NCBI GenBank assembly: GCA_023255285.1
Contig: JALRIY010000049.1
Location: 1-13,612 of the forward strand
Origin: Algoriphagus sp.
GTDB taxonomy: Bacteria; Bacteroidota; Bacteroidia; Cytophagales; Cyclobacteriaceae
Length of the DNA: 13,612 nucleotides
Direction: 5' to 3'
Positions within the stretch are counted from its first letter, which is position 1. Each line of letters begins with the position of its first letter. The notes beneath the pieces were generated by a model. The model did not search any database. It was given only the letters and a program-made list of their open reading frames with translations, and was not told the origin of the DNA. Positions 13,162 through 13,612 of this stretch are shown piece after piece. A program made the position numbers and the translations under genes.

Positions 13162-13612
13162 TTAGTATTGCGAGTAAGTTACCCTGTAAATGCAATTGGC
13201 TACATCATCCGAGATAAGCAAACTTCCATCCTTTAGTTCCTGTACATCTACTGGTCTTCCCCAGGCTTCCTGGCTTTCGGTATCTAGCCAACCGGTAGCA
13301 AAGACCTCTTGGCTTGTAACTGTTCCAGTAGAATCCATTCGTGCCAATACCACTTCGTACCCAGACTTTTTACTGCGGTTCCAACTGCCATGTTTGGCAA
13401 TGAATAATTGGTGCTTGTAGCTAGAGGGAAAAAGATCTCCTTCGTAAAAGCGAATTCCCAAAGGTGCAGTATGCGCACCTAATTTGGCTGCAGGAAGGGT
13501 GTAAAATGAATCCTCTTTGCCCTCAGAACCTACTTCAGGATCTTGGATGGTGCCTGCATGCCAGTAGGGGTATCCAAAATGCTGTCCAAGTCGTGTGGCT
13601 CTATTGAGTTCA
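13162..13612 (-). CDS. PQQ-dependent sugar dehydrogenase, C-terminal part (cut by window edge)
   Basis: An open frame runs from the right window edge to a TAA at 13162-13164, giving 149 C-terminal residues; the N-terminus is outside. The blocks are those of the glucose/sorbosone dehydrogenase beta-propeller: HFGYPYWHAGTIQDPEVGS, LGAHTAPLGIRFYEGDLFP, FIAKHGSWNRSKKSGYEV, WGRPVDVQELKDGSLLISDD and CIYRVTY at the end. These enzymes oxidise aldoses or sorbosone with PQQ and calcium, usually in the periplasm. The protein ends right after the propeller and carries no CxxCH haem motif in the visible part. A TTG near 13461 is not a real start, because the conserved sequence continues upstream of it to the edge. 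It converges with the DoxX-like pair. Confidence 0.9.
   Translation of the reverse strand, partial: ELNRATRLGQHFGYPYWHAGTIQDPEVGSEGKEDSFYTLPAAKLGAHTAPLGIRFYEGDLFPSSYKHQLFIAKHGSWNRSKKSGYEVVLARMDSTGTVTSQEVFATGWLDTESQEAWGRPVDVQELKDGSLLISDDVANCIYRVTYSQY

Noticed and set aside
1..13612. Search for tRNA, CRISPR, IS ends, integrase or phage genes that could mark a mobile or defence island.
   Set aside because: No repeats with regular spacers, no terminal inverted repeats with target duplications, and no transposase or recombinase motif were seen by eye; gene content is core-like.

Overview
The window reads as ordinary chromosome from a low-to-moderate-GC member of the Bacteroidota. The best fit is the Cytophagales, probably an Algoriphagus-like member of the Cyclobacteriaceae. 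This placement is inferred from several things: a Lacal_2735-family mini-protein, a long MORN-variant repeat protein, TTTG/TAnnTTTG-type promoter elements, weak Shine-Dalgarno sites, and a TetR gene paired with a soluble ABC1-kinase gene. I see no tRNA, rRNA, CRISPR array, insertion sequence, integrase or phage gene.

Layout, left to right. (1) 1-2.25 kb: a small conserved-type hypothetical gene (+) meets a ROK-family sugar-responsive repressor (-) at a shared TTAA stop. The repressor is divergent from a mannose-6-phosphate-isomerase-like cupin gene (+). Their roughly 0.2-kb intergenic region carries two short palindromes and a Bacteroidota-type promoter. (2) 2.25-4.03 kb (-): a secreted protein with about 18 MORN-variant repeats, followed by a 56-residue Lacal_2735-family protein. 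(3) 4.16-7.47 kb (-): a run of four genes in transcription order: yheT-like hydrolase, SRAP/YedK, a stand-alone FabH-like ketoacyl synthase, and an unknown protein 4 bp downstream of it. (4) 7.5-9.9 kb (+): the pyruvate dehydrogenase E2 subunit with two lipoyl domains, then hslV, each followed by a clear intrinsic terminator. (5) 9.98-11.97 kb (+): a TetR-type regulator and an ABC1/UbiB-like atypical kinase, 3 bp apart. (6) 11.97-12.36 kb: a 389-bp AT-rich gap with two inverted repeats and no visible gene. (7) 12.36-13.05 kb (+): two overlapping DoxX-like four-helix membrane proteins. (8) 13.16 kb to the right edge (-): the C-terminal part of a PQQ-dependent sugar dehydrogenase.

Functionally this is a mixture of central metabolism (PDH E2), proteostasis (HslV), abasic-site repair (SRAP), lipid or acyl chemistry (FabH-like, YheT-like), sugar-related genes (ROK, cupin, sugar dehydrogenase) and membrane or repeat proteins. 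I found no strong evidence for a new defence, mobile or biosynthetic system. The parts most worth a second look are the palindromes between the ROK and cupin genes, the unknown gene coupled to the FabH paralog, the TetR/atypical-kinase pair, and the tandem DoxX-like pair.
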